A stretch of DNA of 64,000 nucleotides from REEB48 sp964355085 (GTDB taxonomy: Bacteria > Patescibacteriota > Minisyncoccia > UBA6257 > 02-FULL-45-10c), in assembly GCA_964355085.1 (NCBI GenBank), contig CAYHBW010000001.1:1-64000 (forward strand). Direction: 5' to 3'. Below, one piece after another: positions 32,544 to 40,920 of this stretch (positions are counted from its first letter, which is position 1; every line of letters begins with the position of its first letter). Position numbers and translations under genes: made by a program. Below the pieces are notes generated by a model. That model saw only the letters and a list, made by a program, of their open reading frames with translations, searched no databases and was not told where the DNA came from.

Positions 32544-33371
32544 TTATGCGGATTTTTTCGCCCAAACGACTATGCTATCGCCAATTCCAGTTTTTTTAGC
32601 CAAAAAATCAAGCGCTGACTTTATTCTCGGAGAAATGCCGCCGCTGGTATTTCCGCTTCCGAATCTCACCCAGCTGACAACATGAAAACCGGAACGCCTC
32701 AAGGCGTAAAATAATGATTTCCGACTGAAAAGATAGATATGTTGAGGCGGATTATAGTGCCGCCATTTCGGACCGAAATAGTCGGATATGAATCCGCGAC
32801 ATGGAGTTTCAATTACCAAATTGCCGTCTTTTTCAAGCAGCTGATTGACTTTTTTAAGCGCGGCGGCGGGATTGGTGAAATGTTCCAACACATCCCATAA
32901 GGTTATCATGTTGAATTTACCTTCCAATGAAAATAAATCCTCCGAGCTGGCGTCCAGCCCTTTTTCCCTGGCTCGCGCGACCATTTCAGCGGACACATCA
33001 ACGCCCTTGGCGCTGATTCCGCGGCTTTTCAGATATTCCAAAAAAATTCCCGTGGCACAGCCGATATCCAATGCCTTTTTAATCCCGGCTGGACTGAACC
33101 CGAGATCAGAAAAATCAAGGTCAAAGGTGTTGAAGCAATCTTCTTTTGACTCCTCCCTGGTTTTGATGTAAATTCCGCCTTCGGACTCGTATTTTCCATA
33201 AAAATCCCGCAAAAAATCCTGGCTGGGAACCGGATTCAAAATGCTCGTTCCGCATCCGGAACATACGGCATATTCATAGCCGTTTTTTCCGATATCGAAT
33301 CTGAATTTGCGCGAACCGCAAATCCCGCACCCGGCGGTAAAATCTGATGTATTCTTTTTAAATCTGAACAT
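32544..33371 (-). CDS. Zinc-ribbon SAM-dependent methyltransferase (paralogue 1)
   Basis: 275 residues. The N-terminal zinc ribbon has CGICGSRKF..YAVCSGCGTSI, two CxxC pairs. The methyltransferase domain follows with ALDIGCATGIFLEYL (motif I) and ITLWDVLEHFTNPAAALKKV. VIETPCRGFISDYFG and YNPPQHIYLFSRKSL complete the profile of the C-methyl/O-methyl transferases often found in sugar loci (Methyltransf_13-like). It may methylate a nucleotide sugar or a glycan end. A related gene lies at 34591-35487, with an ATP-grasp gene between them. Confidence 0.9.
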   Translation of the reverse strand: MFRFKKNTSDFTAGCGICGSRKFRFDIGKNGYEYAVCSGCGTSILNPVPSQDFLRDFYGKYESEGGIYIKTREESKEDCFNTFDLDFSDLGFSPAGIKKALDIGCATGIFLEYLKSRGISAKGVDVSAEMVARAREKGLDASSEDLFSLEGKFNMITLWDVLEHFTNPAAALKKVNQLLEKDGNLVIETPCRGFISDYFGPKWRHYNPPQHIYLFSRKSLFYALRRSGFHVVSWVRFGSGNTSGGISPRIKSALDFLAKKTGIGDSIVVWAKKSA

Positions 33372-33382
33372 AATTTCTCTGT

Positions 33383-34582
33383 CTAAAGATAATCGCGTTT
33401 TACGAGATTTTCATATGCGTCAGCCAAAGATTCCTCCCGGCTGAAGCCCAATCCGGCTTTGGGAAACTTCCTGCCGATGCAATTCTTGGCGTTCTTTTTT
33501 ATTGAAGTCAATATGGAGGCAAAAAGATTTGGGTTGCCATACGCGAAATATCTGTTCCATGCCTCAATCGTCAATGACTCTCCCAGCGCCATACTGATCA
33601 TCCCGCCGACAAAATCTCCAGATCGCGCCGGCGTAGTATGGGAACTGTCCCAGCCGCCGGACAAACGAGGCGTGAGTTCCAAGATATACGGACCGGTTTC
33701 AGTGAGCATGACATCCGCCTTCAGAATATGCCCTCCTTTTTGTTTATGCATGCCAATCGCTTTTCCTGAACGGTAGATCATTTCAGCCACTTCTTTTTTC
33801 AAACCGACGTCATGGATCGCCGGATTGATATGGCCTATCTCCACTCCCCAGCCGATTCCATGATACAGTTTCTTGCCGATTGCCCTCATATTTTTGAACT
33901 TTCCGAGATCTTTCCGGAATAAACGGTCGACCCAATTAAGCCAGTACATTTTCCCGTCATACCAAAGCGTCTCGACTGATTGTTCCGCTATTTCGCCATC
34001 AACCGGAATCAGGAGTTGTTCAACGATCGCCTGTCCAGTAGTTCCGTTCGCGAGAGCTTCTTCCAGCAATTCTTCCGTCGCCTCGCTTAACTTACTGATT
34101 GCGGCAAATCCCCGGCTTCCGGAATTATTGGTCGCCTTCAAAGCGACCGGCAATCCAATTTCCCTGATAGCCCGCTTCAATTCTTCAAGCGTCCGGACTG
34201 TCCGGAATTCCGGCTGTGGGATACCGGCGCGCGACAGGACTTTGCGGGTTTCCATCTTATACCGGCAGATTTTGGAAATCTTCGGATCAATGCCGGGCAA
34301 ACCGAGACGCTTCGCCACGACAGCAACGGTTTCGTGGCAATCAACCGCAATACCCAGGACGCCTTTTATGTCATACTTTTTATTCAGCGCATCAGCTGCC
34401 TTAAGATTTCCAGGAATATCAAAAGTATTCAAAGGCACGAATTCATCCGCGATGGCGGCGCAAACACACTCCGGATCCATATCGGTGATTATCAACCTGA
34501 AACCGCGGATTTTTATTTTTTCAGCTGCGAGTTTCTGCATCGGTCCGCCGCCGAAAAGCCACATCGCTTTTTTCTTTTTCAT
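33383..34582 (-). CDS. ATP-grasp ligase
   Basis: 399 residues. The carboxylate-amine ligase layout is seen: an N-terminal Rossmann part (AMWLFGGGPMQKLAAEKIKIRGFRLIITDMD), the central ATP-binding domain (YKMETRKVLSRAGIPQPEF, LPVALKATNNSGSRGF, AIVEQLLIP) and the metal-binding end (VMLTETGPYILELTPRLSGG). It would link a carboxylate to an amine or make an acyl phosphate. Between two zinc-ribbon methyltransferases it may add an amino acid or formyl-type group to a sugar. Related proteins include PurK, CarB and PylC types, none of which fits the location. Confidence 0.87.
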   Translation of the reverse strand: MKKKKAMWLFGGGPMQKLAAEKIKIRGFRLIITDMDPECVCAAIADEFVPLNTFDIPGNLKAADALNKKYDIKGVLGIAVDCHETVAVVAKRLGLPGIDPKISKICRYKMETRKVLSRAGIPQPEFRTVRTLEELKRAIREIGLPVALKATNNSGSRGFAAISKLSEATEELLEEALANGTTGQAIVEQLLIPVDGEIAEQSVETLWYDGKMYWLNWVDRLFRKDLGKFKNMRAIGKKLYHGIGWGVEIGHINPAIHDVGLKKEVAEMIYRSGKAIGMHKQKGGHILKADVMLTETGPYILELTPRLSGGWDSSHTTPARSGDFVGGMISMALGESLTIEAWNRYFAYGNPNLFASILTSIKKNAKNCIGRKFPKAGLGFSREESLADAYENLVKRDYL

Positions 34583-34590
34583 GATAGTTT

Positions 34591-35487
34591 TTATTTATTT
34601 TTTTTCGCGATAATGATAAATTCCCTGCCGATTCCCTTTCCGCCGAAAGACCGGTAAATTCCGTTAAGAAGTTCGGGGTCGCCATTATACATATTAAGTT
34701 CAAAATCTTTCCTCCGCAACTGGCATTGTCGGCCGACTTCCGGATTGCCGACATAGTTCAAGCCGGAAAAAAGGAAAAATTCCATAGGAAAATTTCCGAG
34801 CAGATCCACGACTTCCAGACCGAGCCGTTCAAGCAGCTTGCTCACGGAAGCGGAATCGAAATAATTGAGGTGCTGGGGAGGCGAAACCCACCAAGGATCA
34901 AAATTCATTTTTTCCCTCAAAATATTCTGAAGCGGGTTATAATCATTCGGAGAAATGATGCAGATCAATCCACCTGGAGCAAGAGCGTCTTTTGCCTCCA
35001 GTAAGAGTTTTTCCGGATCCGGAAGATGTTCAATGACCGTTTTCATATAAATCGCATCGAATTTCCCGTATTTTCCCGCGGCTTTGGCGGAAAAGAAATC
35101 ATTGACCACTTCCACGCCCAATTTCCGCGAATATTCCGAGGCATCCTTGGACGGTTCAAAGCCGAGCACATCCCATCCGAGATCCTTGCCGCATTTCAAA
35201 AAATATCCCGGCCCTGAACCGATATCCAGCAATTTCCTACCGTCGGTATGCTTTGCAAGAAGACTGAAGTGATTGCGGTAAGTCGCCATCCACCATTCCA
35301 GATCTTCTTCATAATCGGAAAAATATTTCGGCTTCACATGCGAATAAAACTCCTTGCCATAAAAATCTTCCAGCTCTTTGTCGGAAGGAATCGGGGTTAC
35401 ATGCCGGAATCCGCAAGATTCGCATTCAATGACTTCATAACCGTTTTTTCTGTCCAAAATCTTTCCTTTGTGAGATTTATCATTCAT
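34591..35487 (-). CDS. SAM-dependent methyltransferase (paralogue 2)
   Basis: 298 residues. The N-terminal region retains a shortened ribbon-like piece (YEVIECESCGFRHVTPIP), a single CxxC, so the zinc site may be reduced. Motif I is KLLDIGSGPGYFLKC, followed by AIYMKTVIEHLPDPEKLL and GGLICIISPNDYNPLQNILR, PPQHLNYFDSASV. It is similar to the 32544 gene and to the 57588 gene. It is the first gene of the long minus-strand glycan operon and starts 110 bp from neuB, with a terminator between. Target unknown. Confidence 0.88.
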   Translation of the reverse strand: MNDKSHKGKILDRKNGYEVIECESCGFRHVTPIPSDKELEDFYGKEFYSHVKPKYFSDYEEDLEWWMATYRNHFSLLAKHTDGRKLLDIGSGPGYFLKCGKDLGWDVLGFEPSKDASEYSRKLGVEVVNDFFSAKAAGKYGKFDAIYMKTVIEHLPDPEKLLLEAKDALAPGGLICIISPNDYNPLQNILREKMNFDPWWVSPPQHLNYFDSASVSKLLERLGLEVVDLLGNFPMEFFLFSGLNYVGNPEVGRQCQLRRKDFELNMYNGDPELLNGIYRSFGGKGIGREFIIIAKKNK

Positions 35488-35556
35488 GAATTTATATGTT
35501 CATATATAACCACAAAACAGCCTTATTTGTCTCTTGATATGACTCATCCGAAAATT

Positions 35557-35586
35557 AAAAACACCTTGACCGGATCAAAGTGTTTT
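35557..35586 (-). terminator. Terminator of the pseB-pseC-neuB operon
   Basis: Minus strand: AAAACACTTTGA, loop, TCAAGGTGTTTTT and ATTTT. It has an imperfect stem with one mismatch and starts 12 nt after the neuB stop. It separates this operon from the 35487 methyltransferase operon. Confidence 0.75.
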
Positions 35587-35597
35587 GAAAACTATAT

Positions 35598-36734
35598 TTA
35601 CTCTCCCATGAGATCTTCCCAAACAATCGGGCTTCTGGCCTTAATCTTGTTTTTGACTTTTTTCCCGATAATCAATTCCGCATGACCAGTATCAATACCG
35701 CCGGACGGCCGCAGCGAAATCAGCATATCTTCCGTCAACACGGCGCCCTTTGAAATATCCCTTGAGGCATATAGCGACCGCCTGACCCAGCGATCAAAAA
35801 TTTCGTCTCCTTCATGACCAGGATAGGAAACCGGCTGTTTGATCCCGGAACCGGACAACGCCTCTTCCGTCATCCGAATTTCTGCGACCATACGCTTGAA
35901 ATCCGCCGGCTCCGTTGAATTCGGATCATCGTGGCTTCCGCCGGCCTGCGAATCGGTAAAATGCTTTTCAATCGCGACAGCACCCAAAGCAACGGCTGCC
36001 AACGGAGCCGCAAGATGCGGCGGCTTGGAATGATCCGAATAACCGACCGGCAGATGGAATGCATTGCGGAGAGTTTCGATTGCGCGCAGGTTCAAGTCAG
36101 AAAAACTGCGCGGTGGATACATGGATACGCAATGGAGCAAAACAATATCGTCATTGCCTTCCTGCTGTATAACCCGGACCGCATGCGCGACTTCTTCCAA
36201 ATAAGCCATGCCGGTGGAAAGAATGATGGGCTTCCCCTGCTTTGCGATATACCGAAGCAATAAGTCATCGGTCATTTCATATGAAGCGATCTTAAAAGCC
36301 GGAACTTTCGATTTCATCAGGACATCCACCGCCTCTTTGTCAAAAGGAGTAGAAAGGAACATGATGCCCTTCTTTTTCGCATATTCAACCAATCGTCCCG
36401 TCCATTCGTAAGGCAGTTCGGATGACCCGTAAAATTCGGAAAGAGTTTTCCAGCTTTTCTTTCCATTCCAGGAAATATCTATAGGGGTATCAGCGGCGAT
36501 TTTATCGTGCTTGAGATGCTGGAATTTCACAGCGTCTGCGCCGGATTCCGCCGCAATATCAATAAACCGGAGCGCGTTTTTCAGATCGCCTTTATGATTC
36601 GCGCCGACTTCAGCGATGATAAAAACCGGCTGGCCTGCGCCGATTGTTTTATTCCCTATCCTTACCGAATTTACCGGCTGATATGTTAGATTTTCAGGCA
36701 ATTTTTTGAAATAACCGTCTCTTTCTTTCCCCAT
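35598..36734 (-). CDS. pseI: NeuB/PseI-type nonulosonic acid synthase
   Basis: 378 residues. Condenses phosphoenolpyruvate with a hexosamine derivative to give a nine-carbon acid. The barrel has VFIIAEVGANHKGDLKNALRFIDIAAESGADAVKFQH, MFLSTPFDKEAVD, KIASYEM and PIILSTGMAYLEE; GYSDHS follows. The C-terminal SAF/antifreeze domain starts near 312 (SLYASRDISKGAVLTEDMLISLRP). Specificity (sialic, legionaminic or pseudaminic) cannot be read directly, but the adjacent pseB and pseC favour pseudaminic acid. Gap to pseC is 13 bp. Confidence 0.9.
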   Translation of the reverse strand: MGKERDGYFKKLPENLTYQPVNSVRIGNKTIGAGQPVFIIAEVGANHKGDLKNALRFIDIAAESGADAVKFQHLKHDKIAADTPIDISWNGKKSWKTLSEFYGSSELPYEWTGRLVEYAKKKGIMFLSTPFDKEAVDVLMKSKVPAFKIASYEMTDDLLLRYIAKQGKPIILSTGMAYLEEVAHAVRVIQQEGNDDIVLLHCVSMYPPRSFSDLNLRAIETLRNAFHLPVGYSDHSKPPHLAAPLAAVALGAVAIEKHFTDSQAGGSHDDPNSTEPADFKRMVAEIRMTEEALSGSGIKQPVSYPGHEGDEIFDRWVRRSLYASRDISKGAVLTEDMLISLRPSGGIDTGHAELIIGKKVKNKIKARSPIVWEDLMGE

Positions 36735-36747
36735 AATTTAAATTTAT

Positions 36748-37884
36748 TTAACTGATCAAAATATTTTTAATTTCCTTTATGACGGTTTCCTGGTCCGATC
36801 CGCTCAACCCGGGATAGATAGGAATTGAAATCTCTGAAAGATAGAAATCTTCGGCGACCGGACAGATTCCTTTTTTATATCCCAGCTCCTGATAATACGG
36901 ATGCCAGTAGACGGGAATATAGTGAACTTGGACGCCTACTCCGGCTTTTTGTAATTTTTCAAAAACTTCACGGCGGCGCGACTGTAACTTCCCTGAAAGC
37001 CTGATCGGGTAAAGATGGCGGCTGGACTTCCTTCCTTCAAAATCCGCCGGCAAGACCAGATCCGGAAATCCGGAAAGTTCCTCGGAATAACGCTTTGCTA
37101 ATTCATTTCTTGATTTTATGAATGTCGGAAGTTTCTTGAGCTGACTTATTCCGAGAGCCGCCTGCATGTCAGTCATCCGATAATTCAATCCAAGCTCCTG
37201 CATCTCGTGATACCACGGACCATGCGGATCGTTCTTAAAATCATTGGCGTCCTTTGTTATTCCGTGACTCCGGAATAACAGCAATTTTTTATAAAAATTT
37301 TCGTTGTCAGTGAGAATCGCGCCGCCTTCGCCGGTGGTTATCGATTTCACCGGGTGGAAGCTAAAAGTCGTCATATCAGCGATGCTTCCGACTTTCTTTC
37401 CGCCATATTCGGCACCGAGCGAATGTGCGGCGTCCTCGATCAGAATCAGATTATGTTTTTTTGCAATTGATTTTAAAATATCCAAATCACATGGCAAGCC
37501 GGAATAATCGACAGCTACGATGGCTTTTGTCTTGCCAGTTATCTTTTCCTCGATCAAATGAGCGTCGATATTGCCCGTAGACCTCTCAACATCGACGAAA
37601 ACAGGCGTCGCCCCCTGCCAAATAGCCGCATTTGAAGTCGCAGCGAATGTGATCGGTGAAGTGATGATCTCATCTCCAGGACCGATTCCGGCGGCAAAAT
37701 AGGCGGCCTGCAAAGCGGCTGTGCCGTTTGAAATGACGACGGCATATTTCGCTCCGCAATAATCAGCCAGCGCAGATTCGAATTCTTTTATTTTCGGGCC
37801 TTGGGTCATCCAATCAGACTCCAAAACCTCACGGACTGACCTCAAATCCTCCCCGTCAATTGATTGATGCGAATAAGGGATCAT
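36748..37884 (-). CDS. pseC: PseC-type UDP-4-keto-sugar aminotransferase
   Basis: 378 residues, matching PseC length. IPYSHQSIDGEDLRSVREVLESDWMTQGPKI is the usual PseC start. The PLP Lys is in TFSFHPVKSITTGEGGAIL, and SNGTAALQAAYFAAGIGPGDEIITSPITFAATSNAAIWQGATPVF is a family block. Converts the PseB keto product into UDP-4-amino-4,6-dideoxy-N-acetyl-altrosamine. Placed directly after pseB (15 bp) in the same operon, the standard order. Other 4-amino-sugar enzymes are close relatives. Confidence 0.93.
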   Translation of the reverse strand: MIPYSHQSIDGEDLRSVREVLESDWMTQGPKIKEFESALADYCGAKYAVVISNGTAALQAAYFAAGIGPGDEIITSPITFAATSNAAIWQGATPVFVDVERSTGNIDAHLIEEKITGKTKAIVAVDYSGLPCDLDILKSIAKKHNLILIEDAAHSLGAEYGGKKVGSIADMTTFSFHPVKSITTGEGGAILTDNENFYKKLLLFRSHGITKDANDFKNDPHGPWYHEMQELGLNYRMTDMQAALGISQLKKLPTFIKSRNELAKRYSEELSGFPDLVLPADFEGRKSSRHLYPIRLSGKLQSRRREVFEKLQKAGVGVQVHYIPVYWHPYYQELGYKKGICPVAEDFYLSEISIPIYPGLSGSDQETVIKEIKNILIS

Positions 37885-37899
37885 CGTTTATTCCGGCCT

Positions 37900-38880
37900 T
37901 CAGCCGAGGATTTCTTTGGCTTTCCGCGGATTATTCAGAAAATCCCGGTGATTGCTGGCGTATTGGAATTGCTTTTTGACTGACGGCTTTTTATTCAGCC
38001 AGCGCACGCTTCCGGATTCAGGATGGATGGCGAAAGCGCTCCCGATATCCTTGGCCCGGCGCGCTTCATGCTCGGTTATCAGCACTTCATGTAATTTTTC
38101 TCCCGGACGGATTCCGATGACTTCGACATCGCATTCCGGAGCCAGATATTTTATGACATCCGTAACTTTCAGGCTTTTCATCTTCGGCACGAAAAGCTCT
38201 CCGCCCTCCATGACGCCGACGGCGTCCAGAATTATATCCAGAACTTTATCTATGGAAATCCAGAAACGGGTCATCTCCTTGTCCGTCAACTTGATCACGC
38301 CTGTTTTTTTCTGATTATGAATAAGTTCGATCAGACTTCCGCGGCTTCCGATGACATTTCCATAACGCACGACGCTGAACTTGGTGCGTAAATTATTTCC
38401 GACATATACATTGCCGGAAATAAACAATCTTTCCGCCGCAAGCTTGGTGGCGCCGTAAAGGTTTATCGGTTGAACCGCTTTGTCGGAAGAAATAAGCATC
38501 ACCTTGTCTATGTTCTTGTTCAAAGCCGCCTCAACGACATTCTGACTCCCTAAAATGTTCGTTTTGACAGCTTCCATCGGATTGAATTCAATCGCCGGAA
38601 CCTGCTTCAACGCCGCCGCATGGACGACGATATCCACTCCATCAAACGCCCTCTCCAAACGGGGCAAATCCCGGACATCGCCGATGAAAAACCTCAATCG
38701 ATCCTTATGATCGGCCAGATCTCTTTGCATTTCATACTGCTTGAATTCATCCCGGCTGAAAATTATGATTTTTTTGACCGCGCTTTCGCTTAAAAGTTTG
38801 GCAACAAAAGCCCGGCCGAAAGTCCCGGTGCCGCCGGTGACCAGAACCGTCTTGCCCTTGAGATAATTTAAGTTCGACAT
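37900..38880 (-). CDS. pseB: PseB-type UDP-GlcNAc 4,6-dehydratase (inverting)
   Basis: 326 residues. KTVLVTGGTGTFGRAFVAKLL gives the NAD-binding Rossmann motif; FSRDEFKQYEMQ is diagnostic of inverting dehydratases. VMLISSDKAVQPINLYGATKLAAERLF contains the SDR catalytic region (YxxxK) with the Asp of the SSDKA motif. RYGNVIGSRGS and the C-terminal GIRPGEKLHEVLI match PseB/FlaA1. It starts the pseudaminic acid route, cytoplasmic. It is the first gene of its operon, divergent from the TPP enzyme across a 231-bp intergenic region. Confidence 0.95.
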   Translation of the reverse strand: MSNLNYLKGKTVLVTGGTGTFGRAFVAKLLSESAVKKIIIFSRDEFKQYEMQRDLADHKDRLRFFIGDVRDLPRLERAFDGVDIVVHAAALKQVPAIEFNPMEAVKTNILGSQNVVEAALNKNIDKVMLISSDKAVQPINLYGATKLAAERLFISGNVYVGNNLRTKFSVVRYGNVIGSRGSLIELIHNQKKTGVIKLTDKEMTRFWISIDKVLDIILDAVGVMEGGELFVPKMKSLKVTDVIKYLAPECDVEVIGIRPGEKLHEVLITEHEARRAKDIGSAFAIHPESGSVRWLNKKPSVKKQFQYASNHRDFLNNPRKAKEILG

Positions 38881-39073
38881 AATGCTATTAAAACTATCAT
38901 ATACCCTAAAGGGTTTCCAGATGTGTATTGAAAGACAGATATGAGATGCGGACTTGCATTCTAAATTCCACCGGATATTCTGCCGGATGACAAAATCAAG
39001 ATTTCAAAAAATTGACGATAAAATTTTTGGCTTTAAATCTATCTTAATTTAAGATATTATTATACATGACACC

Positions 39074-39115
39074 ATGAAACTTTCCGATTATATAATTGAT
39101 TATATTACATTATGA
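39074..39115 (+). pseudogene. Relic copy or leader ORF duplicating the start of the TPP enzyme gene
   Basis: ATG at 39074 opens a 13-residue frame MKLSDYIIDYITL ending in TGA that overlaps the ATG of the real gene (ATGA). The real gene starts MKLSDYVADYIANL. The peptides agree at 10 of 13 positions, while the codons differ at synonymous sites (CTT/TTA, TCC/TCA, TAT/TAC), so this is an old diverged copy, not a recent slip. It may be what remains of a homologous gene after allele replacement, or a translated leader. Confidence 0.75.
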
Positions 39116-40920
39116 AATTATCAGATTATGTTGCTGATTACATAGCGAATTTAGGTACTAAAAAAGTCTTTTTAGTTACCGGCGGAGCATGCGTACATCT
39201 GGTCAATTCCATCAGCAAACATGAGAAACTTGGCTATGTCTGCATGCAACATGAGCAATCAGCGGCAATGGCGGCCGAGGCTTATTCCCGAGTCGGACCA
39301 GGAATCGGCGTCGCCGTGGCGACCAGCGGACCGGGTGCCACCAATTTCATAACCGGCATCTGCGGCGCCTGGTTTGATTCCATACCTACGCTATTTATTA
39401 CCGGAAATGTGAATATGCACGAGATGAAAGGCATGACAAAACTCCGTCAGGTCGGTTTTCAGGAAACTGATATTGTAAATATAGTTTCGTCCGTAACTAA
39501 ATTTAGCCACACGGTGACTGATCCGGAAAAAATAAAATACTATCTCGATAAGGCGATCTTTATGGCAAATTCAGGAAGACCGGGTCCGGTATTGCTGGAT
39601 CTGCCGATGAATATCCAGCATGCGGAAATTGATCCTGAAAAACTTATCGGGTTTGTTCCTGATAAAAATACAGGGGATGAAAAGATCGGCGATGAAAAAA
39701 TGATAAAGAAAGCATTACAGTTGATCAAAAACGCCAGACGACCGGTAATTTTAGCCGGAGGAGGCATACGCATTTCCGAAGCCGCTGAAGAATTCCGCGA
39801 ATTTGTAAAATATCTGGGCTTCCCGGTAGTTTGCTCCTGGAGCGGAATTGATGTCCTGGGATATGATAATCCTCTCTTCATAGGACAAATCGGGGTTTAT
39901 GGAAATCGCGGAGCAAATTTTCTGATTCAAAATGCGGACTTGGTAATTTCCATAGGGTCCCGCCTGGATACGCGACAAGTCAGCGGAAACGCAAAAAGTT
40001 TTGCACGCGCCGCAAAAAAAATTATAGTGGATATTGATGCGCAGCAACTGAAAGACGGCCGAGTACGTCCAGATATCGCAATTCATTCAGATGTAAAGCA
40101 ATTTTTACTGACAACCATGCCTCACCTCAAGAATTTAAAGAAGGAAGATATTGCCCCGTGGCTGACAAAAGCGCTCGAATGGAAAAGAAAATATCCGACC
40201 TGTCTTCCGGAGTACCGAAAGGAGAAGAAATTTGTTAACCCATATGTTTTTTTCAAGACCCTTTCCGAAGAACTCCGACCGGATGATATCATCATTTCCG
40301 ACATCGGAGGAGTTTTAGTCTGGGTTATGCAATCCCTCGAAATCAAAGAGGGGCAGAGATTATTCTCCTCAATGGGACATGCCGCGATGGGTTACGGCCT
40401 GCCGGCGGGAATCGGCGCCGCATTGGCTACAAAAAAATCCAGAATAATCTGCATTGTCGGCGACGGAGGAATGCAAATGAATATTCAGGAATTGCAGACA
40501 ATTTTTCATCATAAACTGCCTCTGAAGATTTTTATCGTCAATAATAATTGTTACGGGATAGTTCGCCAATACGAAGATTCGTATTTTAATGGCGAACATG
40601 AGGGTACTGTCCAGGACAGCGGGTACACAGCTCCTGATTTTGTCATGGTCGGAAAATCATACAAGATACCGTCATCACGCATTCTGAATCATTCAAATAT
40701 GCGATCTGAGATTCGAAGAGCTTTGGGAACAAAAGGCGCGGAAATAATCGATGTCATAGTGCGCGAAGATCAAAAATTAATCCCAAAACTTGAGGCAAAA
40801 CGGATGAAAAACGGCCGCTACATCTCAAAGCCCATTGAGGATCAGTGGCCGTATCTTTCCAGAAAAGAGTTCACGGCCAATATGATAATTCCGCCAACCG
40901 ATGAAATCGACGATGAATAA
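39112..40920 (+). CDS. Thiamine-diphosphate enzyme, acetolactate-synthase-like, in glycan locus
   Basis: 602 residues. N-terminal PYR domain with the catalytic Glu in YVCMQHEQSAAMAAEAYSRV, followed by ATSGPGATNFITGICGAWFDSIPTLFITG. The central domain is about 190-330, and the PP domain has VGDGGMQMNIQELQT..NNNCYGIV, the GDG..NN diphosphate-magnesium motif. There is no ilvN or ilvC nearby, so a role in branched amino acids is unlikely. ThDP enzymes in sugar loci attach two-carbon units to keto-sugars or make acyl donors; IolD of inositol breakdown is another relative. It is coupled by an 8-nt overlap to the epimerase gene. Confidence 0.9.
   Translation: MKLSDYVADYIANLGTKKVFLVTGGACVHLVNSISKHEKLGYVCMQHEQSAAMAAEAYSRVGPGIGVAVATSGPGATNFITGICGAWFDSIPTLFITGNVNMHEMKGMTKLRQVGFQETDIVNIVSSVTKFSHTVTDPEKIKYYLDKAIFMANSGRPGPVLLDLPMNIQHAEIDPEKLIGFVPDKNTGDEKIGDEKMIKKALQLIKNARRPVILAGGGIRISEAAEEFREFVKYLGFPVVCSWSGIDVLGYDNPLFIGQIGVYGNRGANFLIQNADLVISIGSRLDTRQVSGNAKSFARAAKKIIVDIDAQQLKDGRVRPDIAIHSDVKQFLLTTMPHLKNLKKEDIAPWLTKALEWKRKYPTCLPEYRKEKKFVNPYVFFKTLSEELRPDDIIISDIGGVLVWVMQSLEIKEGQRLFSSMGHAAMGYGLPAGIGAALATKKSRIICIVGDGGMQMNIQELQTIFHHKLPLKIFIVNNNCYGIVRQYEDSYFNGEHEGTVQDSGYTAPDFVMVGKSYKIPSSRILNHSNMRSEIRRALGTKGAEIIDVIVREDQKLIPKLEAKRMKNGRYISKPIEDQWPYLSRKEFTANMIIPPTDEIDDE

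Noticed and set aside
38903..38914. ACCCT-AA-AGGGT inverted repeat upstream of pseB
   Set aside because: 5-bp arms only and not clearly placed relative to a recognisable promoter.
39112..40920. Acetolactate synthase for branched-chain amino acids
   Set aside because: No regulatory subunit or ilvC/ilvD nearby and the gene sits in a sugar locus coupled to an epimerase.
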